From NCBI GenBank assembly GCA_900618425.1, contig UZAN01039483.1, forward strand, positions 90,803 through 154,802: DNA of 64,000 bases. Reading direction: 5' to 3'. Numbering within the stretch: position 1 is the stretch's first letter; each line of letters starts with the position of its first letter. Positions 1 through 12,115 of this stretch are shown piece by piece. The notes under the pieces were generated by a model. The model was not told the origin of the DNA and searched no databases. It saw only the letters and a program-made list of their open reading frames with translations. The position numbers and the translations under genes are program-made. Source of the DNA: Echinostoma caproni. Taxonomy: Eukaryota; Platyhelminthes; Trematoda; Plagiorchiida; Echinostomatidae.

Positions 1-985
1 GTAAGAATAATAATAACAACACCAGGTTACCTGTTAGCAGATATTTTTATGGCTAAATTGGAAAACACCAGGTTTACGTAGGAAATAAATGAAATGAGTC
101 TGTTCTGTCGCTACGTGGAAGACATTCTGTTTTACACAAAAAGGTAAGAACACAACGAGGATGCTCAAGATATACAACGAAGCTCACAAATCGATTCAGT
201 TCACGTTGGAAACAAAAATCGACAAGTTGTCTTTCTTAGACGTGGCACTCCGAGAAGACGATGGTTTCTCAGAGCGTCAAATACATAGAAAAACAACTTG
301 GACGGGGTTCTGTACAAACTTTTACAGCTTCATCCAACTCCGAGAAAAAAATGATTTAATTCAGAGTCCTACATTGGAGGCACGCAGTATGTGCTCTGAC
401 GGTGGGTTAAATGAAGAACTAACTAAAATTAAGTACGTTCTCATAGAAAACGGTTATCCCGAACAGTTCATTTTGGGAAACTTTAAAGTAAGAAGAAGTT
501 ATTCTTCGGTGTGCGTTTTCAAGGGGATGCAATAACTCATAATTTGAACGAACGTCTGACGCGTACAGGGAAGCGGATCTACAAAACAGATCAGGTAATG
601 TGTTCAAACAGCCGCCCATCATCCGAACCAGTAGCAAAGATAGACTGTCTATCCTGGCCATTTCTATAATTATTTACTCGTTTCAGTCTATCTGTAATGC
701 AACGTACACTAAGTTAAAAGCAAGGTAAAAAAACCAGAGGATGAAAGGATGCTGTCCATGGTGGCAAAATCTAAAGGGCAGAGGGAGCACTTTTCGTCAT
801 TTTGTCGATACAGATCAACAAATTAGACCAGATTCAGTGTTTAGGGTTGTCTTTTTTGTGGCCCCACCCGAAACACCTTGGGTAGTGCCCTTACATATTA
901 GCCCCCACTGAGGCGATGCACATTTCTCTTTTCGCACCAGAACGAAGCACCTAAAAGCCCTCCACTTACCCCACTTTCAAAGTGA
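1..985 (+). mobile_element. Decayed Penelope-like element (RT C-terminus plus GIY-YIG endonuclease)
   Basis: Translating the three plus frames in turn recovers a PLE polyprotein. An RT motif-C relic reads RYVEDIL (about 110), where YxDD is expected, so the second catalytic Asp is Glu. Then come FLDVALR, RKTTWTGF, an RS..CSD..L segment and ENGYPEQFI (161-480). After a frame change, a GDAITHNLNERLTRT-like thumb segment follows, a C.ATYT relic of the GIY-YIG core (about 690), FRVVFFVAPP (about 840) and a TEAMHISLFAPE end (about 905-955). At least three frame changes and several stops show it is dead. The 5' part lies left of the window. Confidence 0.8.
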
Positions 986-1170
986 TCACTAACATCACCA
1001 CAGCTACCAGCAAACCAATCACAATTTATTTCAACCAAACACAGACACATAGGGCTTATCCCACCCCTCTCATCTCCCTATCCTAAATGACCTTTCGACC
1101 AACCTTGAAAATGTGTCCCTACTAACAACAAACCCTCTCTACAGGCCAGATTAAGAGTCATTCACAAGCA
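945..1170 (+). other. Strand-asymmetric C-rich, G-poor tract
   Basis: This stretch, starting within the last codons of the PLE remnant, has many more C than G on the plus strand and is rich in CCAAC/CCACC/ACAAAC motifs. It may be the element's 3' non-coding end or a separate repeat. No coding capacity seen. Confidence 0.35.
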
Positions 1171-4100
1171 ACTTTTCATCTCCGAACTTGTGTTCTAATG
1201 TTACGATGGGTTCATTCTGGCGATATTGCTAATCACAGTTTATGACACGTGTTTAAATATAACCGTTATTTTTAATAAACTATGTGTTATATAATGCAAT
1301 TTGAATATTGCAACTTTTGTCCACATTTAGCGTTGAAGATCAGCAAACGGAAAGTATGGTATATCAGCCAAACATATCAGTGTAACAAACTCTGAACACC
1401 TCTGAATAATATTAGTTGTGAATAGACATTTATTTACAAATTTCTGTACATCTGTGGGAGCTAAAAGAATCTTGAATCGTGCCAGCCTGAACAGCATTGT
1501 CCTGAAAACGATCCGTGCGGCAAGGTTTCCCTTAATTTTCGTGTCTCAAAACGTTACCTTTCCTAAATTTACCAAAGTAATCGAATCTCTTGTTCGAAAG
1601 CATTAGTTGTCTCACACAACCCGTACGTGGTTTTCTGTTTTGATTCTGAACTACGATATTTAAACACGGTTATTAGTGCGGTAAAATATGCCAAACATTG
1701 ATGTTTCATTGGGATTCAGAGTTTCCTGTCCAAAATTCATTTTACCTACTGTGTGGCGAAAATGTTTTATGATTGCCTATTTGTGGCAAACTTGAGTCAA
1801 AAAAGCAACTGAAACCAAATAAGAAACAATAAAACTGCTGCATTGGAAGTATTTATAAATAAATAAAAGAGCTCGTTATCAAACCTTGGTGCAGTGAACA
1901 GTTTTCACTTGAAACCCTCAAATGTTGCTTAGTTGGAAAAAGGAAATGAACTACCTAAATTCCGCCGTACTTCCATCACAATTCCGCAATGTTTTTTCCG
2001 TGCGTTTTCCAGGTTGACCATCCAATACATCATTTATTCCATGTTCATTCATCAGTTTGAATGAAGCTTATCATCGGTTACCTATGGTTACGGAACATGT
2101 TTTTCGTTTGATGTCAATTATCGTTGACGATGAATATGTTTTTTGCTTAGGATTACAAGCCCAGGTAGTGAACACCCACAGCTTACTCCAGCTTTACCGG
2201 ATGGTATCAAACTTTTGTTATTTTAGCGCTAATAAAAAATGGTTAGTTATTGTCCGTGAAGGGTATACTATTTATAGGTTATTCAACATTCTAGTGAAGG
2301 AAACTAAAAGCCCTATTTTTATTTACAAAGGTCCAAAACAGACATTTCCCCAAAAAGGTCTAATCTGCTTGTTTCAACGCTAGATACAGGTATGTTATTG
2401 TTCGGTGTCTTTCAGTTTTAAAGACAGGATATTTGACCGTTTTCTCTTGATTTGTCAAACAATTGCTCGAAATAAAGAAGCTTTGAAAAAGCTTATTTTT
2501 AGCTTATCTCTAAACGCTTGGTTTATTTCTGGGAAAACGTTTGAGGGAGAACGTAGTTGCATCAAGAAATCGAGAACGTTGTATCAAATTATTTAGAACA
2601 CCTATTTTCCACTCATCCCGGTGCAGATATTTAAATAAACAAACAGCGCTGCTTTTAATTCTGGTACTCTCCCAGTTAGTTGTGTCACTATCAGAGCTAA
2701 GCTGAAAAGATTTTTCGACGTGAATGTTTATTGAATCACAATTTCAACTGTTTTGTAAAAACCATTACTTGTATAGTTTTTTGAACCGCTGATAGTCTAA
2801 ATCTGGAATAGCACTACAGCACTGAATATGACATACAAACCAGTAGGTGGAAAAAAGCTGACAGCGTAATCCTTGATCCTCCTAGAATTCTGATTTGTTT
2901 TTCAATATTTCGTGCTGGCATAATGTCTCTTTACATATAAACTTATGAGAATCATCGCTTGCTTTGTATTCTGTCCGGTTCAGTTGATTTACGAAAAATG
3001 TTTTTAGATTTTTCATGGAAATCCGTTTGTGAACGGGCAACTACCGACCGGTAATTCAATTGTGTGGCACAGCAAGCTATTTCGGGTATTTCTGTGGCAG
3101 TCAGGTGTGAGCATGCACAGCTTGTCAATCACGCAATAACTGTACACCGAAGTATGCCGACTCCGTCGAGATATGGCGTGTATCTGGTTTCTGAGTATCT
3201 TGTTTCACCGGTACAGTTCTTACATAATGGTGATATACGGCAGTTGTGATGCAAAGCTTAAGGTTAATAATGGGTATAGCTCAGTTCAGTATTCAATTGC
3301 GATCTGAACAATGTTTCACTGAGGGATCATTTGCGAATTATTCGGGCTGTCACTTCACCGGTTTTCCGAGATGATGTGGCAGATTACTAGCACTGCGGTC
3401 AAATCCCCACGTCAATGTTCGGCCATCTATCACACAAAGTAATGCCATGCGCTAAGTGAGAAACAAATCAGTAACCGACGTTTCCACAGAAACGAGCCCA
3501 TATGATGATACACAAACAGATTTTATGAAGACATAAATGTGGTTTGTTTGAAGTTCAAAATGCGTTTATCTGACCTGAATTAAACACAAACGCATGCGAA
3601 GAATATAGTGATGTCATTTAAATTATTTGCCTAAGGAATAAATCAGCAAGCGTCAGATACCCTGGTGATGAAACGTCAGAAAAAGCACCCTTAAATCTGG
3701 TAAATCCGTCATTTAGAAACATTTCAGTTAGGTTTTTCTCTTTATGTTTCCTCTCATTTTAATTTATTTATTGATTAGATAGATGATATAAAGCTACATA
3801 CAACTTCCAGAAACAAGAATTCACCAGCTATAAAACAGTGCCACTTATTCCAAATTGGGAAAGTTGGACACGATTGTAAGATTAAAATACACATTTTCCT
3901 CAACAAGCAGTTAGCAGTATTATCCATTGAAATCGGTAAATCAGTGTAAGCTAGACATAATGAAAATATCAAAATTAAAATATCAATTTCACGAAATAAA
4001 TTAAATCACTATTTCAGAATATTGAATTGTGTGTTCTTTATAGAAACACAACAAAGCAGTGATTGGTTTTGGAGAACAATTCTTCTCTTCAAATATCTCC

Positions 4101-7100
4101 TTAGATAATTAAGAAAATATTAGAGTTCAAAGGGTTGATATTTGAAAGGAATTGTAGTGTAAAACCAAATAATTCTACGTAGTCAATTACAAGGAGCATT
4201 GATTCAAATAGAACAAAACATGCCCACCATCGACAGTGGCAAGTACAACGTTTTCTTCCGTCTTTCTAAACGCTGCTCTTTCTGTCATTTTGCCATTGGT
4301 ACATAGTATCAATAAATAGCCAGGAACGACTGCATAGATTGACCCATTTCTATGACTTTGGGGGATGTAATATATCGATTACTTTACTGGGAAAATCCAT
4401 GTGTCTAATGCAATCGACATTTGATAAGATCGCGAACATCCAAGTATTGACGTGTGCCTCTAACGAACTTTAAATTGCAATGTTTGAAGTAAGAATGTCA
4501 CATTGAACGGTAATTTAACTGACGACACTGAACTATTTGATAAATTTATGTTCAAAGTGGCCATCTGACCTTGCGTAATGAATAAAGAAAATACTCGCTT
4601 TGGAGTCACATGTTTGAATGAACCCACTCGACGGATCACTGGCACCAGGCACCGAAGAGGAATTAGGCATTCTTCTAATTCAAGTGTTTTTTGGTGAAAA
4701 CGGCGATAATCGTTTCACGGACCATACAATTCATAAATCGTGCAATGTGATAACATTTCTAAAAAAAATAGATGTAGGTTTTTAAATGAAATAGATTTAT
4801 TTGCCGTAATCAGAGAGAAAAACAAACATGTTTATATTGTAAACATTATTCTCTTTTTCGGATATTCAACAATCTTGGATTGGTATTGCGCATGGCTAGG
4901 GAGAGAAAAGGAAGTAAAAACCAATCTTTAGGGTTAAAGACTTCAATTTATTTTGTCATTTTTCATGAGATGCTTTCTCTTTCAGTGGTCATTTTAATAC
5001 ATTCAAAGCTAAAAGTTATCTAATTTAGTTTTAGTCTCATCCTAAGTTCCGTACCGCATTCATTTACCGAACCATAATGTTCAATTTTTGCAAGACGTAT
5101 GAGCAAACCCGTGCATTTTATTGCCCAGAAAATGCGAGTTTCCTTGTTGGGAGAAAGCTTTTGTCAACGGAAAATTAATGATGATGCCTTCAAGTAAAAA
5201 TATATCAACACATGGAAGCAAATGCACTTGGTGGACAGTCTGACATTAATGACTCTTATCCGTGAACCGCTTCGGATTTGTTATCATACACATTCTGTGA
5301 TTGGATTATTTATTGGTTGAGATTTCCTCTGAATTGTTTTTCTCAAATGAAAAACTGCGCAAAATAATGTCAGTTCATTCATTTTTTAATAAGAGGTTGA
5401 TTATTTCATTCCAAACCATCAATTTTTCTTTGTGAATCGATTTTCGTGTAGGGGCTGAGTAGATTCAGGATGTTTTTATAGGTTAATAATGAAACGTTCT
5501 GCAAAACATTTTATTTCATTACTATTTGGAGTCGACTTAAATTAATTATCGTTCTTTCGCTTGCTCTAATCCTATTTGAAAACAAAATGGTTTCACAAGG
5601 TAGAAGGATTTAACTCGGAATACTGATCGTTGAATTCATCTAATTTCGCACATGTTCCAACCAAAATGTTTAGGGACCACAGAGTGCCTTTTTTGATTTT
5701 GGTCCAATTGCACCACATCTTTGTGTCACACGTAAATGAAAATGTCGTGGTATTATAAGTAGAATTTATTAAGTCGTCCGCACTGATTGGAACGCTCATT
5801 TGTGACATCTGTTCGATAAACTTGGGTATTTGAAACCAACAGCTCATTCGTTTTTGACTCCGTTTGAGGTTATTTGGGCACTTTACTCCTTTAAGTACAG
5901 ATTGACTGGGAACAAAAACTGTTTAATGCATTTTATTTTCTTCGTGGTAAAAATCAGCTACACGATAGCGTGACTGACTTCGACTTGAATATGACTGCTG
6001 AATGGTTAGATATATAGTAATGTGTTTATCTAAAACACTAAAAAGTAGTCAAATCCTTTGAAGTGACAGATGTGGATTTTTCCCGTAACCATCCATGCGA
6101 GTTGTCTGTTTAATAAAAACGTTTGAACGGTATCGTTCACTGTTTCTAAATATGAAGTGGATACTTGTTCACTGTGACTTTAAACAATCCAGTTTGTCGC
6201 AATTTAGTTCTAGAAAAAAGACGGAAGCAAAATCGGTGGCTTTTGGGAGAAATGCAGAAACCTTTCAGATTCGGAAAGTTGTCTCCAATTTCAAGAAGCG
6301 CTCTTGGGTTTGTGTTTCCGTAAGAAGTTGGAAGTAGTTTTGTCCACCATGAAAGATGCTAAAGTTTATATATGTTTATATCTTATATAAAATACGTCAT
6401 TGTATCAAACAATATTCCCCGTTTTAATGTAGCATCGTTTTTGAACTTGTTTAAGCATGTCTCTATGAACCTAGGTGCAACTCGGAAAGGTAATTTTGTG
6501 CGGATTTAGATACGAGAAAATGTATTCAAAACCCACCGCCTGGGATCAACAGCAAATAAAAAACTTTTCAGATTGTGTACGCATATCACCCCTTTATTTC
6601 CCATGTAAAAGTTTGATTTTCTAAAAACGACATTTGTTTACAAAACCGGTCGGCCTCTCATTCAGCAATCTTATTGCAAAAAATGAACACTGGAACCGTT
6701 TCACGAGAAATAGTCAGGCACGCTTTCCGATTTCAACCGTTATACAAGTATATTCAGAGAGACAAAACAATGAAGGAATATGGTTTGTGGTTAGAAGACT
6801 ATCAAGAATAATTCAATTTGCCAAATACCGCGAATTGATCAATTAAGCATACCGGTAGAATCCAGCGTTACCTGGGGAAAACTAGTCGAGAAAATCATCT
6901 GACATGCTTCATAGTGGATTGTATCTGTCTGTATAGATTCGATGGGTAATCTAAATGTGATAAACCAGCATCGCCAGTGTGATCTCCTAGCTCCGCTAAT
7001 AGAGCTTGTAAAAACGTAGAGGTCTGCGAGTGATTTTTAATCCCACCAGGGTTGATGAACGTTTAATAATACAAAACATTAGCTTATCTGCCAAACGCTA

Positions 7101-9180
7101 TTAGCTGCAAAACAGTTAATTTACATTACCAATGAAAAGAGAGAATGTGCATCCGTTGAGTCTAGGAGACTCCGTGCTATTTAAAACCATTCAGTTATCC
7201 ATCATTGAAAAAAGCGCTAATGCAGAAGGCTGGGATTCTTTTATCCTTCTTCACTGTTCGGAATAACTCGCACAAAGACACTATTCTGCCCCATGGATTA
7301 TTCGGCACAATCCACAGATTTGTCAAACTACCTAAAATTCGTTTTATTATGATACCATTCTTTTGAAAAATCTCTCAAGACCAGTTAATCTTTCTCAATA
7401 TGTGTACCAATGAGTTTTAGTACGATGAAAATCCGGGTGAATCGATTTTGAATTCCAGATTTTTCATACATTCTGACAAAAGGAAGCGAGAGTTAATGTG
7501 ATCATTTATCTGCTCCATGCTGATAAAGGCAAACATGTCTTTTTTAGACTTCATTGATGTCTCGGATTCTAGAGGATAGATTGTTTTGTGTGTATTTAAG
7601 CTTGTATCGCAGCCAAGATGCTACGCTTTTGCGTGTTTTGAAATACTGCAACATGAAGAATATTCAATAGTTGATTAATTTGTAAGTTTGCGTTAAAACC
7701 ATGTGACCTGACTAGACAAGAATCATGTCTTCAGTTAGATCACTCAACTTCAAGGGATAGTCATTACGAATTTGTTCTGTTGAATTAATTATAAATAAAT
7801 TAATAATAATTAATAATAAAATTGTTTATATATCAGTTATTTTGTACAATTTGAAACGCTTTGTTTGGTGTTCTGTTTTCTGTAACCGGAAGTCAACAGA
7901 TCAATACATAGTGGATGAGTTTCATGTTTTTCACTTGAGAATTGTTTAAATAGCGTGTTTGAATTACCAGTTTTACGAGACATTCACAATAAATGCATCA
8001 ATCACTCCTCTCCAAAATAGAAATCGCGTGTTGCATCGGGATCTCAAGTGCAATGTTTAAGACATCAAGGGCTGTCGAGATGGCTTGTACTCTGAGTTTG
8101 ATGGACCATAAAACAAATAGGAAATAAAAGGAGTAACTAAAAATCAATGGCGCCAGAAAAAAACTGCTTATTTGCAGTTATTAATACATTTTTGTCATGT
8201 TCTAGCAGTTAAAACATTACAGTAAACACCAATGAACAGAATATCTGAACGTGAATTAGAAACTTCATTCTTTGTCTAGACGTGGCTTTTGCCTGAAGAG
8301 CAATGATAAAAATTAGAACTGTAGGTGTCTGGTACAGCAAGCTTCTTGTATGAGTTTATGTAAACTGTTTCTTAAACTTGAAACCATCCCTTTTAGGACT
8401 TTGTGTTGCTACCGGCTAGAAGCACGTTAATGCTGGAAACATTTTAGATGAACCTTTGAATGGTGTTAAATGTATTCAGTCCGAGAGTCGTTTAGCGCAT
8501 TTTGCATGGTATTTTAGGCGGTAATGAAAATGTTCTGTGTGTGACTTCATCGGAACCCCGTAAAATCAAAAGAGAGAACTGCTGGGAATCTTAAATATAC
8601 CACGTATTTGCGGTAACTGACTGAATAAGTATTTGTGAAACACAGAAGTCTTTTATCGATATCAGGAGTTGTTATATGTCAATCTTGAATTTATTTCTTA
8701 CCATACCTTTCTAGGAGCTACTTCAAATTTGAAGTGTTCAAGTTAACCCGAGGTTCTGGGCGTTATGTGCATACTGTTCACTTCTGTTATCTATATTCAA
8801 AGTGATCAGAGTCCATCTCGTTGAAAGACCGTTTGAACTAATGAAATGGACCTCTGCCATTCAACATGCGTTCGTAATCCAGAGACATGATATCATTGGA
8901 CAAAGTAAAAAAAGCCTGTAGTTAAAATTACCTGCTATTGCTTGCATGGAACTAAATTATTATTATGTTCGGAACGATTTTAATCTTTAAATTACACAAT
9001 TACATTTTGTAGGTTCCTGAAGGTAAAACTTAAAGTTTATGCAATGAAATTCACTAGAGTTTGAATTAATGAGGTTGATCAACACTCCTCAAACTTAACA
9101 ATAGTTTTAGTAAGCATACCCAAGATTGAACGAAAGTACTGCAGTTTGATCTGTCTTGGTTCAGTGAAATTGATAATTTA
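1171..9180. other. No gene recognised
   Basis: About 8 kb of AT-rich sequence. The open frames are short, begin mostly at non-ATG codons and have no domain-like content. None combines a good splice site with a plausible reading frame that I could find. No tRNA, rRNA or clear repeat was recognised. Confidence 0.5.
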
Positions 9181-9258
9181 GTCTTCCAGCTGAGGATCAA
9201 ATCCGGGTCTTGGAAGATAGAAAATGTTCAGACCACCCACTCAACCACATGGCATCCT
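9181..9258 (-). repeat. tRNA-derived SINE-like or tRNA-pseudogene unit
   Basis: On the minus strand a pol III A-box-like TGGTTGAGTGGG (9247-9236) is followed 31-32 bases later by a B-box-like GGATTTGATCC (9204-9194). The order and spacing are those of a tRNA gene's internal promoter. The expected arms do not fold into a clean cloverleaf, so a functional tRNA is unlikely. A SINE head is the more probable origin. Confidence 0.4.
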
Positions 9259-11908
9259 CCACGGCTCTTTTCTTCATCTAAACACCAGAGCTTAGTACCT
9301 AATGAAATCAATAGGTAAACAAAAATAAGAGGAAATTTCTACTTGGTATTGTTTGGAGATTTTTTAAATTTGAAATATGACTTACCAGAACTCCGTTACA
9401 CGATGAACGCACTTTGTCATTTGTTTGCTTTTAATACCGTTTCTCAATCCTACGTCCATATTTTAGGTGGTTTTCTAAAACATCAAAGGGTGATCATTTG
9501 TGAAGCAAGAAAACGTTGCTTTTTTCAATACACCTAAAGATCAACCCTTTAGTTCGCTAAATGCATATTTGATTAGATGCTGTTAGTTTTATTCGTTTAT
9601 TCCTTTGACATTTTGTAGCTTTCATCACTTGGCTCGTTCAGGTGTTTCCTCGTTACACTCATTCTCATTTCATTTGCGACATTCAAGATCTATTTAAATA
9701 AAATTTGCATATATAACACATTAACGCTAAATAAATCTGTTATGACAGGTTCTACACAAAAATCGGTTTTTTTGAAGCGGATTTAGCCAAATATCTAACG
9801 CAATCAGTTCCGTATGGAGTTCCTCTAGTGTTTGGGGTCACGCAAATTATTATTTGGTGGGTTGAACGGAGGTGAGTGTAATTTCTACCGACGTGTTATG
9901 ATCAAATTATGCGCTATTTACTTTCCCCCTTCAGGATGTCGTCATGTGACACTTTGTGAATATTGGAAACAAAGGGCTGATGTGACAACAATACTGTATA
10001 TGTTGCTTCTTTCAGGATAGAAAAACTTGGCGTTGCGAATTTCCGTTATTTGTTTTAATCCCGCCCACTGCTTTCGTGCATTCCGTGTTTCGCTCTGGCA
10101 TCTTTATCTGTTTACTCCTACCATAGTAACGATATACAATTGCGTAAAACTGTATTCGGAAAGTTCAATTATCTTCCGCACTGCAGAAAATATATCTTCC
10201 AAAGTGAGTGAAATGGATTAAAAAATTTCGATAAAATAAGATTTACATTTGGATTGAAATTTTAGGTACGATACTTATATGTATGAATTTTGACATTACT
10301 GTGTCTCTCTCTAAATACATATAACTTTGTAGGGTTAAAAAAACTGAGATTTGTTAGACTGGGTTCGATTCGTGTGATTTTAATTTAGAACACAACCACA
10401 CATTTTGCACCAGTGCAAAAATTATGAGCTTCATTTAGTCAACATTGAAAAAATTCTTGCCAGTGTTTAAAGAAGCATCCAGTAGAGTCCTATAGAAACT
10501 TTAACTTCCACAGTCAGTACACAGATTATTGGCTCCCCAAACTCCAGGGTCAACTCAAAGATTTTCGATCGTGGCATCTGATTAGTGACCGTGATGATAT
10601 CAGGTGTAGTAAGGTGACATGATCTTCACTGGGGCATCCACCAGAACTGCACTGGTATCATTGTTCGCGACGTGTGCAAAATTTTTGATTGCATTTACAA
10701 CCAATCCACATTTTTGTTTTTATAACACTATACTTCTTTTTGAATAAGCCTTATAACCGAGTGCTCGCTTCCGTGACTGTGTTTTATAAACAATACCAAA
10801 GGGGAACATGTGTGTGAGTGTATCTGCGAGTACAGCATCATGTTCTCCACTAATTCAATTATGTTCAGTCGAGAAAGTTTTCACCAACTGTGTGCCCAAG
10901 TTAGATGAAAATTTCGAGGTTTTTGTTTACACGCCTTCTATGCTTTTGCTACCTGCCTATAGAAATTGAATCGGTAGTGAAGCAATGGATCCAGACATTT
11001 GCAATATTTACCGTTCTGTATGTAGCACAGTAGCCACTATTGATTATCCACGCAGTGGTTTATTATGAAAGCTTAACTGTGACGATTTGTTCTTGGGCAT
11101 TGAATAGCAAAAAAACTGATCAAAAATGTAAAATAACGCTGTGAAAACGTTATCGTTCTCCCGAGGAATTCAATGAAAACTCAGCACACTGTACCGTCTT
11201 CTCCGGACATGTATAGGTCTATTCAACCTATTTCCTTTAACTTTTCTTTTTAAATCCCAGGGCACAGGAAACAATTCGTTCCCCTTATCTATTATACGAG
11301 AGAAACTTTCTCAAATTATGAACCAGTTTTTGAGTTAAGTACCTATATCTTCCTCAGGGCATTGATATCTAGGCTGTGTAAGAGAATCGGAACAATAAAT
11401 CGATTTAATCAAATGTTAGTCGTGAAATGATGCAAATTGTACTGGTAGAATAATGCGCACTGTTTATCCACCATTGCCGATGTTAGTAAATAAGGTTATA
11501 GCATTCTAACGTAATCATTGGAATCCTCAATGAGACAGAGAAGAAGAAGACCAGGTGCTGAGTATACATCCGTGATATTAGAAGACTTCTCTTCTTGTCT
11601 ACGCAACTAAAATACGCTTCGTTGATTCCAAAACAACGTCAATACGAGTTCGATGTATTCCATTGGTCCCACTAGTTTCTTTTACAAATAAAGTAGCGGA
11701 ATATCTATTGCACTTACCATTCAATGTGAGATTTCATCTAAGTGAAAAGGGATATTTGTTGAAGGGGCTGAGGGTGAATTCCAGCTTATCGTTTCCTTGT
11801 GTCTAATTGATGGTTTATCCCCCAGAGTCGTACTGTGTCATAAAAACTTGCGTCACTTAAAGTAAGCTCCAAAATGAGTGACGTTCTATCACACTGTTAT
11901 TGTGCATG
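9259..11908. other. No gene recognised
   Basis: AT-rich sequence with only short open frames. A GGTTCGATTC at about 10364 resembles a pol III B box, but no A box precedes it. Confidence 0.5.
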
Positions 11909-12115
11909 TCAATCAGATACTTCAGTATAAATCACAGTATGGTAGCTCATCTGGGACTTTTTCATGATTCTTATATGAGTGCTCAAAGGCGGTTGTTTCG
12001 ATTCACGCAGTTTCTGCGCAAGTTCGTGGAGGGCGTTCAAAAGGTGTCTCGGGACGCATTTACGTAGTCCATGTGCTTTTGCCTGTTTTATCCATTTCAC
12101 TCTTATCTCAGTCAT
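11909..12115 (-). CDS. Candidate small ORF or exon, unrecognised
   Basis: A 68-codon ATG-initiated frame with a more coding-like look than its neighbours. It is basic and amphipathic (MTEIRVKWIKQAKAHG..., then ALHELAQKLRESK) and lies in a locally GC-richer stretch. Two Cys/His positions do not form a known finger. No splice donor of good quality was seen inside it and the family is not recognised. It could be an isolated exon, a relic of a mobile element, or chance. Confidence 0.25.
   Translation of the reverse strand: MTEIRVKWIKQAKAHGLRKCVPRHLLNALHELAQKLRESKQPPLSTHIRIMKKSQMSYHTVIYTEVSD

Noticed and set aside
3361..3420. B-box-like GGTCAAATCCCC after a TGGCAGATTACTAG
   Set aside because: The two boxes are only about 11 bases apart, too close for a tRNA promoter.
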